Shown: positions 6,551 through 16,441, counted from the stretch's first letter. The stretch: 25,262 nt of DNA from Bacteroidia bacterium (GCA_025999115.1 BNWW01000034.1:1-25262); one strand, 5' to 3'. The notes: a model not told the origin generated them from the letters alone. Numbers and translations: made by a program.

Positions 6551-8970
6551 TGAAAAGAATAGTTGTAATAGTAGCGTTTCTCCTGTTTACCGGAACTATT
6601 TCGGCACAGACACAACTCTGGGTTTCCCCTTCCGGCAGCGGATCCGCATTTAGCGAAAAAAATCCGGGTAATTTGGATGGAACTTCCTTGCGTTACAAAA
6701 TCATAGCCCTGCGCAATAGCGGAGAGCATAACATTAAAGTAATACTAAAAGAGGGCGTTTACGCATTGAACACTCCTGTTGCGGTGTCCGAAGCGATGGC
6801 AGGCAGTGTTGCGGACACGCTCGCTTTCATTGGTATTGCTACGAATCCAAACACCAACGATGGAAAGGCTGTCATATCGGGCGGCAAACAAGTAACCGAT
6901 TGGCAAGATGCCGGTAATGGCATATACAAGGCGCAATTACCCACAGGTGTAGATTTCCGACAACTCTATGTAAACGGGAAAATGGCTATACGTGCTCGTC
7001 ACCCCAATCGCGACAACGACACCAACTACGGTCCTTATTGGAAGATTAAATATTTTTACAACAACGACAACACCAAGATGCTTATTGCCGCATCGGAAAT
7101 CCAAGAATGGAGTACGATGTACAACAATGTGGAAATGGTAATACATCAAGATTGGGCGCACAGCCGGGCAAAGGTAAATTCATTTGAAAAACAAGGGGCA
7201 AACGCTATCGTTTCTATCAACACGGGATTGCCGGGTATTGGTTGGGGTACAACCGATTTGTTGTACTTCTGGGAAAACTCCCTCGATTTTTTGGATGTAG
7301 AAAGCGAATGGTATTTCGACAAACAAACCCGATACTTGTACTACAAACCTCGTGCTAATGAAGATATAAATCAAATAGAGATAACCTATCCTGTTATGGA
7401 CAGACTATTTACCATAGCAGGAACAGAAACAACTCCCGTACAAAATGTTTACTTGGAAAATATTGAATTTAAGTATGGCAATTGGGCGCAGCCGAACACT
7501 CAGGGAGCACGATTTAATCAAGGCGCGATACCGATGAATGGGGATATTTCTGTAGCAACCATGCTCCGGATCGGCAATGCTCGCAACGTGCGTATAGTCA
7601 ATTGTAATATTATCGGCGCAGGAGGCAATGGTATTGTCTTTGACGCAGGGGTAAAAGACAGTGAAATCACGGCTTGCCATCTCGACCAGATTGCCGCCAA
7701 CGGCATCGTCATAGATGCGGATATAAATTCAAATGTGTATCATGGTGTAAGACCGGAAGCCTTGCTTTGCACCGACAACCGGATAACACACAATCTTATC
7801 GAAAACTTTGGAATGAATTACGTTAACGGATACAGTTTGTTTGGAGCCTCTGTTGCTCGCTTGACGGTAGAGCACAATGAAATTCGCTACTCTCGATTCA
7901 GTGGAATGCAGATTGGCAAAGCCAACCCTGCTGAAATCTTGAACGATAATTTGATTCGTGCCAACAACGTCCATGATTTGGTATGGCTGCATCCGGACGG
8001 TAGCGGCATCTATACCTCGGCTGTTATGCCGGGTGCGCAAATTACAGAGAACTGGATACATGATATTCCTCGTGTACCGTGGTTCCCTGATAGAATTAAG
8101 CATGCCGTCTTTTTAGACGACTATAGCGCTTGGATTACGGTAGAAAACAATGTGATACAATCGGAAGGCAAGGTGGGTCAGCAGAGCGACAAAGGTTCGG
8201 CTATTAACGCTCACGACAATACGATTCGCAACAATGACTCGGAAGCCCCCGCTATCATTGCAAATGCAGGAACACAAATGTCGGTAGGCGTATTGACGTT
8301 GACGGTTCCTTCCGAAGGGGATTTTTATTATGTTTACCCTGCTAATGAACCGATGTTCAAGATTGCCGGTAATCTTGTAGATAGTGTTGTTGTGGAAGGC
8401 GAAACTCCGGCTTTGTTGAATTTTTACAAGGATAATGCCGTTTTTTATTCTTTGACTGTAGCGAATATAGTTAGCATTAAGTTTACTGACGAATCGCAGG
8501 CAATTCAATCGTTGGCTTATCCCACAGGCATACCTCATGCTCCCGGCATAGTGGAAGCTGAAGATTTTGATTTTGGCGGAGAAGGTGTCGGTTTCCATGA
8601 AACAGATGCAAACATCAATTGGACCGGTTACAGGTCAGGAGATGATGAGCAAGTTGATTTGTATGCTGTCGGCGGAGGTTTGGGTATAGGCTATAACGGT
8701 GCTGGCGAATGGGTGAATTATACGATAAACGCTCCGGCAGCAGGTACGTATGTGTTTTCTTTCTGGATAGGATCTGATGCAGCTAAGGTAATTGACATAT
8801 TGATAGACGGTGTAAATAAGGGAACAATCAATGTACCCAACACCGGTTGGGCTGTGGTAAAATTAACGCAAACGGCAGAAATAGAACTACTTGCCGGAGT
8901 TCACGTTGTCAGTATTCTATTTACCACCGATGGGCCGACTTTTGATAAGTTTGAATTTGTCAAGCAGTAA
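6550..8970 (+). CDS. GH141-like right-handed beta-helix glycosidase with C-terminal CBM6-like domain
   Basis: An 806-residue close paralogue of the preceding gene, collinear with it over the whole helix; both contain FRQLYV at residue 136, MAIRARHPNR, YGPYW and YFWENS. The signal peptide is MKRIVVIVAFLLFTGTISAQ. The predicted catalytic acids are D483 (in PDGSGIY) and D523/D524 (in FLDDYS). Instead of the cadherin-like, LamG and T9SS modules of its paralogue, it ends in a CBM6-type carbohydrate-binding domain from about residue 668, opening with VEAEDFDFGG and closing with FDKFEFVKQ. It has no T9SS tail, so it may stay in the periplasm or leave by another route. The 48-bp spacer upstream holds a fossil of the GH39 gene end. 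Substrate specificity is not visible; fucose-containing glycans fit the operon. Confidence 0.78.
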   Translation: MKRIVVIVAFLLFTGTISAQTQLWVSPSGSGSAFSEKNPGNLDGTSLRYKIIALRNSGEHNIKVILKEGVYALNTPVAVSEAMAGSVADTLAFIGIATNPNTNDGKAVISGGKQVTDWQDAGNGIYKAQLPTGVDFRQLYVNGKMAIRARHPNRDNDTNYGPYWKIKYFYNNDNTKMLIAASEIQEWSTMYNNVEMVIHQDWAHSRAKVNSFEKQGANAIVSINTGLPGIGWGTTDLLYFWENSLDFLDVESEWYFDKQTRYLYYKPRANEDINQIEITYPVMDRLFTIAGTETTPVQNVYLENIEFKYGNWAQPNTQGARFNQGAIPMNGDISVATMLRIGNARNVRIVNCNIIGAGGNGIVFDAGVKDSEITACHLDQIAANGIVIDADINSNVYHGVRPEALLCTDNRITHNLIENFGMNYVNGYSLFGASVARLTVEHNEIRYSRFSGMQIGKANPAEILNDNLIRANNVHDLVWLHPDGSGIYTSAVMPGAQITENWIHDIPRVPWFPDRIKHAVFLDDYSAWITVENNVIQSEGKVGQQSDKGSAINAHDNTIRNNDSEAPAIIANAGTQMSVGVLTLTVPSEGDFYYVYPANEPMFKIAGNLVDSVVVEGETPALLNFYKDNAVFYSLTVANIVSIKFTDESQAIQSLAYPTGIPHAPGIVEAEDFDFGGEGVGFHETDANINWTGYRSGDDEQVDLYAVGGGLGIGYNGAGEWVNYTINAPAAGTYVFSFWIGSDAAKVIDILIDGVNKGTINVPNTGWAVVKLTQTAEIELLAGVHVVSILFTTDGPTFDKFEFVKQ

Positions 8971-9017
8971 AATTTCGTAAGGTTACTCTATTATAGTATT
9001 TTACAATTAAGATAAAA

Positions 9018-12000
9018 ATGAAAATGAAAAAGGCAGCAATAATTTTATTTGGCATACTATTGTCCGAAACGGCAATGGCGCAACAGCCGCCACAGTTAGG
9101 TAAAGCATCAGTAGATGAAGTAATCGAGGCAATGACCTTGGAAGAAAAAGCATCGTTGGTAATCGGTTCGGTGATGCCTGAATTTGGGAGTGACAGCGGC
9201 GTGGTCGGTTTTACCGACAAACTCGTTCCGGGTGCAGCGGGTACTACTTTCCCAATCGAACGCCTGGGCATTCCGCCCATCGTATTAGCCGATGGACCTG
9301 CCGGACTTCGGATTTCTCCCACGCGCAAGGACGATAAAAATACCTACTATTGCACCGCTTTTCCGGTAGCAACCCTTTTAGCTTCCACATGGAATACGGA
9401 GTTGGTCGAAAATGTAGGCAAAGCCATCGGTAACGAAGTGCTTGAATACGGCGCGGATGTTTTGCTTGCTCCCGCGCTGAATATTCACCGGAATCCACTT
9501 TGCGGACGTAATTTTGAATACTATTCCGAAGATCCTTTGATAAGCGGAAAAACAACCGCCGCTATTGTGCGGGGTGTTCAGTCGAACGGGGTAGGAACGA
9601 GTATCAAACATTTTTTTGCGAACAGTCAGGAAATCAATCGCTTTGGCAACGATGCCCTGATTAGTCAACGCGCCTTACGCGAAATCTATTTAAAGGGCTT
9701 TGAAATAGCCGTCAAAGAATCCAATCCATGGACGTTGATGACCTCCTACAATCTTGTTAACGGCGTTTATACTTCCGAAGACAGGGAGATATTAACGAAT
9801 GTATTACGCAACGAATGGGGTTTTAAGGGAGTAGTCATGAGCGACTGGTTCGGAGGAAAAACCGCACCGCTGCAAATCTATGCCGGCAACGATTTATTGA
9901 TGCCCGGACGTCTCGACCAAAAAGAAGCCATCATCCAAGCCGTTCGTGACGGCTCGCTTCACGAGTCCTATTTGGATACCGATGTGCGCCGTATTCTTAA
10001 TCTTATCCTGGCTTCCCCACGATTCAAAGGATACCGTTTTTCAAATAAACCCGATTTGAAAGCACATGCAACGGTTGCCCGTCAATCGGCTGCCGAAGGA
10101 ATGGTTCTCCTCAAGAACGAAGGGAAAGCCCTTCCTCTTAATAAATCGGTGAAAAAAGTGGCTGCCTTTGGCGTTACTTCATACAATTTTATTTCCGGCG
10201 GAAAAGGCAGCGGTGACGTTAACAAAGCCTATAACGTTTCGCTGACCGACGGTTTGAAGAACAATAAATACATGCTGAATGATGATTTGAAACAAAAATA
10301 CGAAACCTATATTGCCGAAGAAAAAGCCAAATTCAAATCCGACCCGGACAATCCGTTTACCGTATTTCTATCCCAACGCATTAAAGAGTGGATTCCCGGT
10401 GAGGCGGAACTTTCCTCTCTCGCCCAAAAGTCAGACGTCGCTTTCATTACCATAGGACGCAGTTCCGGCGAATTTTACGACCGCAAGGTGGACAATGATT
10501 TCAATCTGACCGCCGAAGAACAAAGTCTCATCCATCAGACCTGTAAGGCTTTTCACGAAAAGGGCAAAAAGGTCATTGTCATTCTGAATATTTGCGGCGT
10601 TATCGAAACCGCTTCCTGGAAATCGCAGCCCGATGCCATTCTGTTGGCGTGGCAAGCCGGACAGGAAGGCGGCAATGCCGTAGCGGATATTCTGACCGGA
10701 AAAGTAAATCCATCCGGTAAATTGGCAACCACCTTCCCCTTGAATTATCAAGATGTGCCGTCAGTCAATTTTCCATCGAATTATACACCTGAGAAAAGCA
10801 GCATGATAGGCGGACGCACGAAACCCGTAAATCCTGCCGAATGGATACCCAATGTGGACTATACTGTTTACGGGGAAGATATTTTTGTAGGTTACCGCTA
10901 CTACGATACTTACAATAAAACAGTTTCCTTTCCATTTGGTTATGGGCTTTCATACACCACTTTCCAATATACCAATGCTCAAATCAGTAATGCCAACGGC
11001 ACAATCACCATTAGCGTTACCGTTAAAAATACCGGAAACATAGCGGGAAAAGAAGTGGTGGAACTATATGTGGCGGCTCCGAAAAACCAATTCTTATCCA
11101 AACCGGCTAAAGAATTGAAAGCATTCTCTAAAACAAAAGAGCTTGCTCCCGGTGAAACACAGACCATCAAGCTCAGCGTGAAAACGAACGATTTGGCATC
11201 TTACGATGAAACAGCCAAATCATGGATAACCGATGCAGGCAACTACCGGTTTCTGCTTGGAACATCATCTGCTGATATTAGGGAGGCTTTAGAAATCGAT
11301 ATTAATACGGCATCCGGTAAAAATACCGGCAGAGAAAGTTTATACAACGATTACATCAAAGTATATGTAAGTGTTTCAGGCAATGATAATGCTGTAGGAA
11401 ATCAAAGTAAACCTTTTAAAACGATTGGGAAAGCGATTGAAAGGATTGAACAAATTACAGCCAATCCTTCCAATTACAATGGAAAGAAAGGAATTGCCAT
11501 ACTGTTGAAAGCCGGAACTTATAAAATAGAGGAAACCATTCATCTTAATCCGGCGCTTACCAGGTATGGCGAATTATGCTTCGATGGAATTGAAGATGGT
11601 GTAGTGCTGTCGGGCAAGGAAGTGGTTGCCGGTGAATGGGAGATTTATCGCGACGGCATATACAGAACAAACATCGGAGCAGGCAAATTGTTCCGTGAAT
11701 TGTATGTCAATAATCAATCGGCTATACGGGCAAGGTATCCGAATATTTCGGGAAAAGGTGCGGACAAAGATATTATTGAACTTGACAAATACACGAAAGA
11801 CAAGGGTCAGGCGCATTTTTACTTTGAACTCCATTCGAATACCGCCGCTAAAAATTATATGAACCGGTCAATCACAGACCCACTCAAAGCCGATTTAGGA
11901 TCTGTGGAAATGTTTATGATTCAAGAATGGGCGTTGTCCATTGGGCAAATCACGGATATCGGTTACGAGACTTCGGAAATAAAAGGGAATCAGGTAAATA

Positions 12001-13379
12001 CTGTATATTTCCGGCTCAATGCGGATGCGGAAACGAATTTTCTAAACCGTGGATGGCCTCGTGTCTTTACGGAACAACCCCACTGGCTCGAAAATTCGCT
12101 TGCCTTGTTAGACGCTCCTAATGAGTGGTATTACAATCAGAAGGATGGCTATCTGTATTACAAACCAACAAACGGGACAAATATTAATACATTAACAATC
12201 GAATATCCGGGAAAGGCGAAATGTCTGTTTGAAATAAAAGGTGCAGAAAGTACCGTATCGAAAAACAAGCGCGTGAAAAATATCGCTTTCAGAAACCTCA
12301 CCATCGAAGGTTCCAACTGGACAATCCCTTCCAAAAACGGTTATGTTGACCAACAAAACGGACAATACAATATCGGCAAGGAAGATTGGATGGAACGCCC
12401 CCAATCGGCTATCCTTCTGGAATGGGCGGAAAATATCACTTTTGAAGGCAATACCATCCGGAATATGGCTTCTACAGCTCTGGACTGTTATCAGGGAACA
12501 AAAAATATCCAGATAATAGGGAATGCTTTTGCCGATATTGGCGGGTCGGCTGTATCATTCGGGCAACGTTCCGAGAAGGCAAAAAATATAGGCAAAATGC
12601 AGTCGTATGAGCCTGTTAATCGCGAAGAAATCACACAGCAGATATACATTGAAAACAATTATTTTGAAGCCTGCGGCAAAACCTATCTGGGCACGACTGC
12701 GATTGCCGGCGGATACTGCATGGAGATTTATATCCGTCACAACGAAGTGAACGGATCGGAGCATGATGCGATTAACGTAGGTTGGGGTTGGCAGACCGAG
12801 AAAAGCGTGATGCGCGAAATTCATATCGACAACAACCGCCTGCTCAATGTCAAGGCAAACACGTTGCTCTACGACGGCTCGGGACTGTATGTCCTCGGCG
12901 TACACGACGTAACGGATGTGGATGAAACCGGCTATCCGCTTTCAACAATGAACGGTAATTACATGGTCTATCTGGGAGGCGCTTGCGGATTGTATTTTGA
13001 TAACGGTATAACGCATTTCAGCGCCAAAAACAATGTGGTGGACGGACGCAAAAAAAAGGGACACTATAATTTGGGGCATGTATATATCAACGACTCCCCG
13101 CTTCGTGAATGGACGATTCTAAATATTCACGTTGAAAATACATACGCTACCGACCTCCTCTATACCGGTCCCATGGACGGCGGAACAAAAGAATATCACA
13201 ACAATGTAATATTCGATAATAAACCGGATAACGGTGTGCAGCGTACCGACCGCAACATTACTGTTAAAAACAGTATCCTGATACCGGATGCCGATTGGTC
13301 GAAAATTTCGGCAGCGCAGGCGATTGTGAATGCTTCAGGTTTGGAAGACAACTATAAACACATTAAATTAATGAAATAA
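9018..13379 (+). CDS. GH3 glycosidase fused to a GH141-like beta-helix glycosidase
   Basis: One uninterrupted frame of 1453 residues. The signal peptide MKMKKAAIILFGILLSETAM ends near AQQ; an ATG two codons later is an equal start. Residues about 25-360 are a GH3 N-terminal barrel, with K197-H198 in SIKHFF and the nucleophile D276 in VMSDW. About 375-640 is the GH3 C-terminal sandwich, with SGEFYDRKVDND, where the acid/base would be sought. About 665-745 is the GH3-associated FnIII-like domain. From about 780 a second enzyme starts: VYVSVSGNDNAVGNQSKPFK opens a right-handed beta-helix, FRELYVNNQSAIRARYPN follows at 892, and the conserved acids are D1286 (in YDGSGLY) and D1328 (in YFDNG). Both halves keep their predicted catalytic residues. 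It lacks a T9SS tail. The pairing suggests sequential removal of two sugars from one side chain, but that is inference. The domain calls are firm for GH3 and good for the helix. Confidence 0.82.
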   Translation: MKMKKAAIILFGILLSETAMAQQPPQLGKASVDEVIEAMTLEEKASLVIGSVMPEFGSDSGVVGFTDKLVPGAAGTTFPIERLGIPPIVLADGPAGLRISPTRKDDKNTYYCTAFPVATLLASTWNTELVENVGKAIGNEVLEYGADVLLAPALNIHRNPLCGRNFEYYSEDPLISGKTTAAIVRGVQSNGVGTSIKHFFANSQEINRFGNDALISQRALREIYLKGFEIAVKESNPWTLMTSYNLVNGVYTSEDREILTNVLRNEWGFKGVVMSDWFGGKTAPLQIYAGNDLLMPGRLDQKEAIIQAVRDGSLHESYLDTDVRRILNLILASPRFKGYRFSNKPDLKAHATVARQSAAEGMVLLKNEGKALPLNKSVKKVAAFGVTSYNFISGGKGSGDVNKAYNVSLTDGLKNNKYMLNDDLKQKYETYIAEEKAKFKSDPDNPFTVFLSQRIKEWIPGEAELSSLAQKSDVAFITIGRSSGEFYDRKVDNDFNLTAEEQSLIHQTCKAFHEKGKKVIVILNICGVIETASWKSQPDAILLAWQAGQEGGNAVADILTGKVNPSGKLATTFPLNYQDVPSVNFPSNYTPEKSSMIGGRTKPVNPAEWIPNVDYTVYGEDIFVGYRYYDTYNKTVSFPFGYGLSYTTFQYTNAQISNANGTITISVTVKNTGNIAGKEVVELYVAAPKNQFLSKPAKELKAFSKTKELAPGETQTIKLSVKTNDLASYDETAKSWITDAGNYRFLLGTSSADIREALEIDINTASGKNTGRESLYNDYIKVYVSVSGNDNAVGNQSKPFKTIGKAIERIEQITANPSNYNGKKGIAILLKAGTYKIEETIHLNPALTRYGELCFDGIEDGVVLSGKEVVAGEWEIYRDGIYRTNIGAGKLFRELYVNNQSAIRARYPNISGKGADKDIIELDKYTKDKGQAHFYFELHSNTAAKNYMNRSITDPLKADLGSVEMFMIQEWALSIGQITDIGYETSEIKGNQVNTVYFRLNADAETNFLNRGWPRVFTEQPHWLENSLALLDAPNEWYYNQKDGYLYYKPTNGTNINTLTIEYPGKAKCLFEIKGAESTVSKNKRVKNIAFRNLTIEGSNWTIPSKNGYVDQQNGQYNIGKEDWMERPQSAILLEWAENITFEGNTIRNMASTALDCYQGTKNIQIIGNAFADIGGSAVSFGQRSEKAKNIGKMQSYEPVNREEITQQIYIENNYFEACGKTYLGTTAIAGGYCMEIYIRHNEVNGSEHDAINVGWGWQTEKSVMREIHIDNNRLLNVKANTLLYDGSGLYVLGVHDVTDVDETGYPLSTMNGNYMVYLGGACGLYFDNGITHFSAKNNVVDGRKKKGHYNLGHVYINDSPLREWTILNIHVENTYATDLLYTGPMDGGTKEYHNNVIFDNKPDNGVQRTDRNITVKNSILIPDADWSKISAAQAIVNASGLEDNYKHIKLMK

Positions 13380-13396
13380 GTAACAGTGAATAACAA

Positions 13397-14533
13397 ATGA
13401 GAAGAATCATTTATAAAATCTTATTGCTGTCGGCAATATTGAGTATATGTTTTCAGGCATTTGCACAGACCACATTATGGGTTGCACCTAAAAGCAGTGG
13501 AGTCGAATTTAGCGAGGATACACCCGGAAGTTTGTCAGGTAATTCACTGAAAGATAGGATAATTGCTCTGCGTCGCAGTGGAGAACGAAACATTCAGGTG
13601 AGACTAAAAAGCGGTGTTTATTCATTGGATATTCCTGTTGTTGTTGACAATGAAATGGCAGGCAGTCCCAAAGATACGCTCTCTTTCGTTGGTTTAGTCA
13701 CGGATTCTTGTGCCAAAGACGGGAAGGCTATTCTTTCCGGAGGCAGGCAGGTAACCGGATGGAAGAAAGCCGGCAAAGGAATATATAAGGCTCAATTGCC
13801 TGAAGGTGCAGATTTTCGGCAGTTGTACGTGAACGGGCAACCTGCCATTCGTGCCCGCCACCCGAACCGCGATAATGATACCGATTATGGTCCTTATTGG
13901 CGCATTCAAACACTTACCAATAACGACAACGATGCTATGCTAAAAATCAAATCATCGGAATATAAGCATTGGAGTAATCTGCAAGAGGTGGAAATCGTAC
14001 TGAATCAACACTGGTATCAATGCCGGCTGAAAATAAACGCAGTAGAAGAACAAGGAGATCAAACCCTCGTTACCGGCAGTTTACGCACTTCCGATTGGGG
14101 TGAAAAAGAGGTACCGTATTACTGGGAAAATTCCCTCGATTTCCTGGATGCCGAACGGGAATGGTATTTTGACAAGCAGACCCGGTGGCTATATTATAAA
14201 CCTCAATCAGGGGAAGATATTAAACAGGTGGAAGTCATTTATCCGGCGATGAACCGGTTGTTCAGCATCGAAGGAACAGTCGATATGCCGGTACAAAATG
14301 TTTCCGTGCGGAACATTGAGCTGGCATACAGCAATTGGACTGCGCCGGGTATCAAGGGAATGGTCGCTACCCAAGCCGTACAGCCTCGATATGGTGTGGA
14401 AGTGGAAAGCATGATTCAAGTGAACTATGCCGATAAAGTGCAGATAACCAATTGCAACATCTTTTGTGTGGGTGGCAATGGTATCGCTTTTCTATCCGAA
14501 GTGAACCATAGTTATAACAGAATGACAAAATAA
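13397..14533 (+). pseudogene. GH141-like beta-helix glycosidase, 3'-truncated copy
   Basis: A third stand-alone paralogue: its 378 residues align with the first two-fifths of the genes at 3556 and 6550, including a signal peptide (MRRIIYKILLLSAILS...FAQ), FRQLYVNGQPAIRARHPNR and YYWENSLDFLDAEREWYF. It stops in mid-helix. After NCNIFCVGGNGIAF the copies elsewhere continue for hundreds of residues, but here the frame ends in EVNHSYNRMTK, and the fucosidase gene begins 14 bp after the stop. Both predicted catalytic Asp regions are missing. No helix sequence can be found in any frame after the stop, so this is a deletion rather than a frameshift. The remaining part has no disabling mutation, so the loss may be recent, or the fragment may still be made as an exported, non-catalytic protein. 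Confidence 0.8.
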
Positions 14534-14547
14534 AATTTAATTAACAA

Positions 14548-16095
14548 ATGAGAAATTCAGCTATTATTCTATTCTTTTTATGTTTCGCTGTTTCTTGCAA
14601 AAACAATGAGAAACCTGCGATAAACATTGACTCGGTCGCCTCTTCCAAAGGCACCGAAGTGTTTCAATCCGATTGGGACAACCTCGCGGAAAACTACCAA
14701 TTTCCCGAATGGTTTTGCGACGCCAAGTTCGGTATTTTCATCCATTGGGGCGTATATGCGGTTCCGGCATTTGGCAACGAGTGGTATCCGCGCAACATGT
14801 ACCGGAAGGATTCGCCGGAGTACAAGCATCACTTGGAAACCTATGGCGAACATACCAAGTTTGGGTATAAGGATTTTATCCCGATGTTCAAAGCCGAAAA
14901 ATTCGATGCTGCCGAATGGGCGGCGTTGTTCAAAGCATCCGGCGCAAAATACATCGTGCCTGTTGCCGAACATCACGATGGATTTTCCATGTACGACAGC
15001 GATTTAAACGAATGGAACTCTGTTAAAATGGGGCCGAAAAAAGACATTATCGGTTTATTGAAAGCGGCGTTGGAAAAAGAAGACCTCGTTTTCGGCTTGT
15101 CCACCCACCGCGCGGAAAATGCATGGTTCTACAACGGCGGCATGGATTTCCCTTCGGATGTGCAGGATACAACGATTACCCTTTACGGCGGCAGACTCAA
15201 ACCGGACAACACCCAAACCGATGCCGTAGCAAGGGAATGGCTGACGCGCACTTATGAACTTATCAACAAATATCAGCCGAAACTAATCTGGTTTGACTGG
15301 ACGGTCAACAATGCGACACTGATGCCGTATTTCAACAAATTCATGGCATACTATTATAATAATGCTTTGGACTGGAACGAACAGGTGGTGGTCAATACCA
15401 AACAGGGCTATCCGACCAATGTGCAGGTATGGGATATGGAACGTGGCAAATCGGATAAGATGATGAAATTTCCATGGCAAACGGACACTTCCGCAGGCAA
15501 AAAATCGTGGAGCTACATTGACGGGGAAGAAAACAAAACGCCCGGACAAATCGTCCACGACTTGGTGGATATTGTCAGCAAAAACGGAAATCTGTTGTTG
15601 AATATCGGTCCGAGAGCAGATGGAACCATCACCGAAGAGCAAACCAACATTTTGCTGTCAATCGGCCAATGGTTGAAAATAAATGGCGAAGCGATATACG
15701 GCACACGTCCATGGAAAAAATTCGGTGAAGGCGATACCCGGTCCACCGCCGGTACATTTACCGATAATGAGGCTATTCCTTATACTGCAAAGGACATTCG
15801 TTTCACTACCAAAGGAAATGATTTTTATGCCATTGTCTTGAATTGGGATGATAAAGGAACCATCATTCAATCGTTAGACAAAAAGGCGATTGCCGATGCA
15901 AAAATCCTGAATGTCCAACTGTTAGGATCGGATGAAAAAATTGAATGGCAACAGACCGATAACGGTTTGAAACTCTCTTTCCCCCAAACAAAACCCTGTG
16001 ATTATGCATACTCGTTCAAAATAAGTTTTGACAAAAAAGTGGGCGAACAGTTGGAATCGGAAGCTTCAAACGAAACTTTAAAACACGGAGGTTAA
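14548..16095 (+). CDS. GH29 alpha-L-fucosidase, lipoprotein
   Basis: A 515-residue protein with a lipoprotein signal (MRNSAIILFFLCFAVSCKNN, lipobox VSC), so it is anchored to a membrane, probably the outer one. The GH29 barrel shows WFCDAKFGIFIHWGVYAVPAFGNEWY, PVAEHHDGFSMYDS and the nucleophile loop LIWFDW with D250, followed by LLLNIGPRADGTI and a C-terminal beta-sandwich. It removes terminal L-fucose from glycans with retention of configuration. The gene lies 14 bp after the truncated helix gene and is the last of the hydrolase operon. It is the strongest sign that the target glycan carries fucose, together with the FucP-like permease downstream. No acid/base residue is assigned, because its position varies between GH29 subfamilies. 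Confidence 0.92.
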   Translation: MRNSAIILFFLCFAVSCKNNEKPAINIDSVASSKGTEVFQSDWDNLAENYQFPEWFCDAKFGIFIHWGVYAVPAFGNEWYPRNMYRKDSPEYKHHLETYGEHTKFGYKDFIPMFKAEKFDAAEWAALFKASGAKYIVPVAEHHDGFSMYDSDLNEWNSVKMGPKKDIIGLLKAALEKEDLVFGLSTHRAENAWFYNGGMDFPSDVQDTTITLYGGRLKPDNTQTDAVAREWLTRTYELINKYQPKLIWFDWTVNNATLMPYFNKFMAYYYNNALDWNEQVVVNTKQGYPTNVQVWDMERGKSDKMMKFPWQTDTSAGKKSWSYIDGEENKTPGQIVHDLVDIVSKNGNLLLNIGPRADGTITEEQTNILLSIGQWLKINGEAIYGTRPWKKFGEGDTRSTAGTFTDNEAIPYTAKDIRFTTKGNDFYAIVLNWDDKGTIIQSLDKKAIADAKILNVQLLGSDEKIEWQQTDNGLKLSFPQTKPCDYAYSFKISFDKKVGEQLESEASNETLKHGG

Positions 16096-16140
16096 TAATG
16101 TTTTGAAAAAAATATAAAAGTTTTTTCTCGTTCTTTGACA

Positions 16141-16188
16141 TTTTGTTTACACGCTTAATTCTTGATTCAATTAATTTGTTTATCTTTA
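16141..16188 (+). promoter_or_regulatory. Probable promoter/operator region of the toxin-antitoxin pair
   Basis: The 118-bp gap before the antitoxin holds a -7-like TATCTTTA at 16181-16188, just upstream of the start at 16214. A dyad TTGA-T-TCAA at 16162-16170, nested in TTAATT...AATTAA (16155-16174), sits where an autorepressing antitoxin would bind. No good -33 box is present at the usual distance. 16141-16160 is an inverted copy of the left arm of the hairpin repeat at 1874-1893 (19 of 20 bases). Confidence 0.4.
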
Positions 16189-16213
16189 CACCGTAAATTA
16201 ATAGTTCTGAGTC

Positions 16214-16441
16214 ATGAAACAATTAACAGTACAAGTAACGGACAATCAATATCCGTTTTTTATGGAACTTTTGAAACGCTTTGATTTTGTAAACTACAAA
16301 TCAGAAGAAGATATAGCGTTTGAAGAAGATTCCGAAAAAGATATTGAGATGAATTTAAAACAAGGGTTTAAAGAATTGAATTTAGTCATGCAGGGAAAAC
16401 TTAAAGCTCGTCCGGCACGGGAGCTTCTTTATGAACTATAA
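16214..16441 (+). CDS. Antitoxin-like small protein of a RelE/ParE-type pair
   Basis: A 75-residue protein beginning MKQLTVQVTDNQYPFFMELL, with an acidic centre (SEEDIAFEEDSEKDIEMN) and a basic C-terminal portion (KLKARPARELL). It is a typical Bacteroidota antitoxin layout: a short beta strand that could join a dimer, a helix, and a tail that would wrap the toxin. Its end overlaps the start of the toxin gene by 11 bp (16431-16441), which implies translational coupling. Identification rests largely on the partner and on size; the family is not recognised with confidence. It would neutralise the toxin and repress its own promoter. Confidence 0.7.
   Translation: MKQLTVQVTDNQYPFFMELLKRFDFVNYKSEEDIAFEEDSEKDIEMNLKQGFKELNLVMQGKLKARPARELLYEL

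Noticed and set aside
13397..14533. Truncated beta-helix gene explained by a frameshift or sequencing error
   Set aside because: Only 14 bp separate the stop from the next gene, and no remaining helix sequence exists in any frame, so a real deletion is needed.
14627..15007. A 126-codon plus-strand frame within the fucosidase gene
   Set aside because: It is out of frame with an intact GH29 gene with all family motifs; its own translation is Ser/Arg/Pro-rich with no domain.
3556..16095. Fucoidan utilisation locus
   Set aside because: No sulfatase is encoded in the window, and GH39 and GH3 are not characteristic of fucoidan breakdown; a neutral or pectic fucosylated glycan fits as well, so no polymer is named.
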